Origin: Comamonadaceae bacterium
Lineage (GTDB): Bacteria > Pseudomonadota > Gammaproteobacteria > Burkholderiales > Burkholderiaceae_C
Direction of reading: 5' to 3'
Length of the DNA: 5,638 nucleotides
Assembly (NCBI GenBank): GCA_947469815.1
Contig: CANIRI010000169.1
Location: 1 to 5,638 of the forward strand
Part shown: positions 4,322 through 5,638 of the stretch, piece after piece
Numbering within the stretch: the first letter of the stretch is position 1
Layout: each line of letters opens with the position of its first letter
Translations under genes and position numbers: made by a program
The notes under the pieces: generated by a model
Told to the model about the DNA's origin: nothing
Seen by the model: the letters and a program-made list of their open reading frames with translations, nothing else
Database searches by the model: none

Positions 4322-5449
4322 CTAAAGCCCCCGCTGAATCAACATCTTCTGCACGTCGCTAGTCCCCTCATAAATCTGGCACACGCGCACATCGCGGTAA
4401 ATGCGCTCCAGGGGGAAGTCTTTCACATAGCCGTAGCCGCCCAGGGTTTGGATGGCGGCGCTGCAGACTTTTTCGGCCATTTCGCTGGCGAACAGCTTGG
4501 CCATGGCGGCTTCTTTCAGGCAGGGGTGGCCGGCGTCGCGCAGTGCGGCGGCGTGCCAGGTGAGTTGGCGCGCGGCCTCTAGCTGGGTGGCGCATTCGGC
4601 CAGTCGGAAGCCCACGGCCTGGTGGTTGAACAGGGGCTGGCCAAAACTCTGCCGGTCTTTGGCGTAGGCGACGGCCACTTCCAGCGCGCTGCGCGCCATG
4701 CCCAGGCTTTGGGCGGCAATGCCAATGCGCCCGCCTTCCAGGCCGCCTAACGCGATGGCGTAGCCCTCGCCTTCCTGGCCGATCAGGTTCTCGGAGGGGA
4801 TGCGGCAGTTGTCGAAGTTGATCTGCGCCGTGTCGCTGGAATGCTGGCCCAGCTTGTCTTCCAGCCGCGCCACCACATAGCCCGGCGCCTTGGTGGGCAC
4901 CAGAAACGCGCTCATGCCTTTTTTGCCTGCGCCCTTGTCGGTCACGGCGATGACGATGGCCACGTCGCCGTTTTGGCCGCTGGTGATGAACTGCTTGACG
5001 CCGTTGATGACATACGCATCACCGTCTTTGACAGCGGTGGTTCGCAGTGCAGACGCGTCGCTGCCCGTGTGCGGCTCGGTCAGGCAGAACGCGCCCAACA
5101 TATCGCCTTGCGCCAGCGGCGTGAGCCACTGCTTTTTCTGGGCCGCGTTGCCGTAGCGCAGCAGGATGGCGTTGACCGGGCAATTGGTCACGCTGATCAC
5201 CGTGCTGGTACCGCCATCGCCCGCGGCAATCTCCTCGATCACCAGCGCCAGCGCCAGGTAATCCAGCCCCGCACCGCCCCACTCCTGCGGCACGCACACG
5301 CCGTAAGCCCCCAGCGCCGCCAGGCCATGCAGCGCCTCGCGGGAAAAGGTTTTTTCACGGTCCCAGCGGGCCGCGTGTGGCCACAACTCGGTCTGCGCAA
5401 AGTCACGCAGCGCGTCGCGGATGGCTTCTTGGTCGGGGGTGAGGAGCAT
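4322..5449 (-). CDS. Short-chain acyl-CoA dehydrogenase
   Basis: A complete 375-aa FAD-dependent acyl-CoA dehydrogenase, which oxidises acyl-CoA to trans-2-enoyl-CoA and passes electrons to ETF (cytoplasm). Both family signatures are present: FCLTEPHTGSDASAL (residues 121-135) and LGGYGYVKDFPLERIYRD (336-353). DRQSFGQPL (265-273) is the FAD-contacting segment. Glu361 in IYEGTSD is the catalytic base in the position used by butyryl-CoA and other short-chain dehydrogenases; isovaleryl-CoA dehydrogenases place theirs elsewhere, so a straight short-chain or methyl-branched substrate is more likely. Length is normal. The ATG lies six bases after the thiolase stop, so the two are co-transcribed. 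The gene ends in TAG at 4322, and the operon is then interrupted. Confidence 0.93.
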   Translation of the reverse strand: MLLTPDQEAIRDALRDFAQTELWPHAARWDREKTFSREALHGLAALGAYGVCVPQEWGGAGLDYLALALVIEEIAAGDGGTSTVISVTNCPVNAILLRYGNAAQKKQWLTPLAQGDMLGAFCLTEPHTGSDASALRTTAVKDGDAYVINGVKQFITSGQNGDVAIVIAVTDKGAGKKGMSAFLVPTKAPGYVVARLEDKLGQHSSDTAQINFDNCRIPSENLIGQEGEGYAIALGGLEGGRIGIAAQSLGMARSALEVAVAYAKDRQSFGQPLFNHQAVGFRLAECATQLEAARQLTWHAAALRDAGHPCLKEAAMAKLFASEMAEKVCSAAIQTLGGYGYVKDFPLERIYRDVRVCQIYEGTSDVQKMLIQRGL

Positions 5450-5455
5450 GGGGAA

Positions 5456-5638
5456 TCAGACCAATTCCAACGCCACCGCCGTCCCCTCCCCCCCACCGAT
5501 ACACAAAGTCGCCAGACCACGCTTCAGGCCGCGGGCTTTGAGCGCGTGAATCAGCGTAACCATGATGCGTGCGCCGGACGCGCCTATGGGGTGGCCCAGG
5601 GCGCATGCGCCGCCGTTGACGTTGAGCACTTCGTGCGC
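5456..5638 (-). CDS. Acetyl-CoA acetyltransferase (thiolase), C-terminal end
   Basis: The last 60 residues of a thiolase, continuing beyond the window. It contains [19 protein letters not shown] with the catalytic His of the GHP motif, and [15 protein letters not shown] with the second catalytic Cys of the C-terminal CxGGG motif. Thiolases of this kind cleave acetoacetyl-CoA or longer 3-ketoacyl-CoA, or condense two acetyl-CoA for polyhydroxybutyrate synthesis. The fragment does not separate these roles. The usual GGAIALGHP reads GGACALGHP here. The dehydrogenase starts six bases after its TGA. Confidence 0.93.
   Translation of the reverse strand, partial: AHEVLNVNGGACALGHPIGASGARIMVTLIHALKARGLKRGLATLCIGGGEGTAVALELV

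Noticed and set aside
4307..4330. T6 run after the dehydrogenase stop as a rho-independent terminator
   Set aside because: The preceding GGGC...GGGC sequence is a direct repeat, not an inverted one, so no stem forms.
4112..4582. Plus-strand 156-codon open frame near the attI-like site, a possible integrase remnant
   Set aside because: No tyrosine-recombinase motifs, and its second half is antisense to the well-supported dehydrogenase gene.

Overview
The flanks are GC-rich, all on the minus strand and tightly packed. They encode acyl-CoA catabolism typical of a beta-proteobacterium; a Comamonadaceae-like host is an inference from protein style and gene content, not a search result. In transcription order (right to left) they are: the C-terminus of an acetyl-CoA acetyltransferase (5638-5456), a complete short-chain acyl-CoA dehydrogenase (5449-4322), and, after an interruption of about 3.3 kb, a YchJ-family protein (1005-589) and the N-terminus of methylcrotonyl-CoA carboxylase beta subunit (552-1). 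The two flanks look like one co-directional leucine/short-chain acyl-CoA degradation cluster.

The interruption (about 4320 to 1002) looks like a small, integrase-less integron cassette array read on the minus strand. An AT-rich gene-free stretch (4321-4003) leads to an attI-like site ending in CAAAGTTAGGC (4002-3992). Five bases later starts a 202-aa cassette protein of unknown function with an R-X4-H motif. Its stop codon lies inside the first core site of a convincing 60-bp attC (3383-3324). Next comes an intact two-gene toxin-antitoxin (TA) module (3292-2772), a degenerate attC-like stretch (2777-2666), a vapBC scar reduced to the vapB/vapC junction (2637-2522), a small exported cassette protein (2359-1862) and a third attC-like stretch (1855-1781). 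No integrase is visible.

Beyond the third attC-like site are two more TA loci. On the plus strand is a wrecked higBA pair (1416-1769): a toxin fragment, a deletion across the toxin/antitoxin junction, and a nonsense codon in higA. On the minus strand is an intact antitoxin (1369-1136) followed by a 45-aa toxin remnant (1139-1002). The remnant has lost about 50 central codons but keeps its frame, its ATGA overlap with the antitoxin, and a GTGA overlap with the downstream ychJ-like gene.

Overall this is a TA graveyard of four loci, only one with an intact toxin, inside or beside a cassette array that splits a catabolic operon. The in-frame toxin deletion would keep translation coupled from the antitoxin into the host gene ychJ, so the remnant may have been kept as a leader for that gene.
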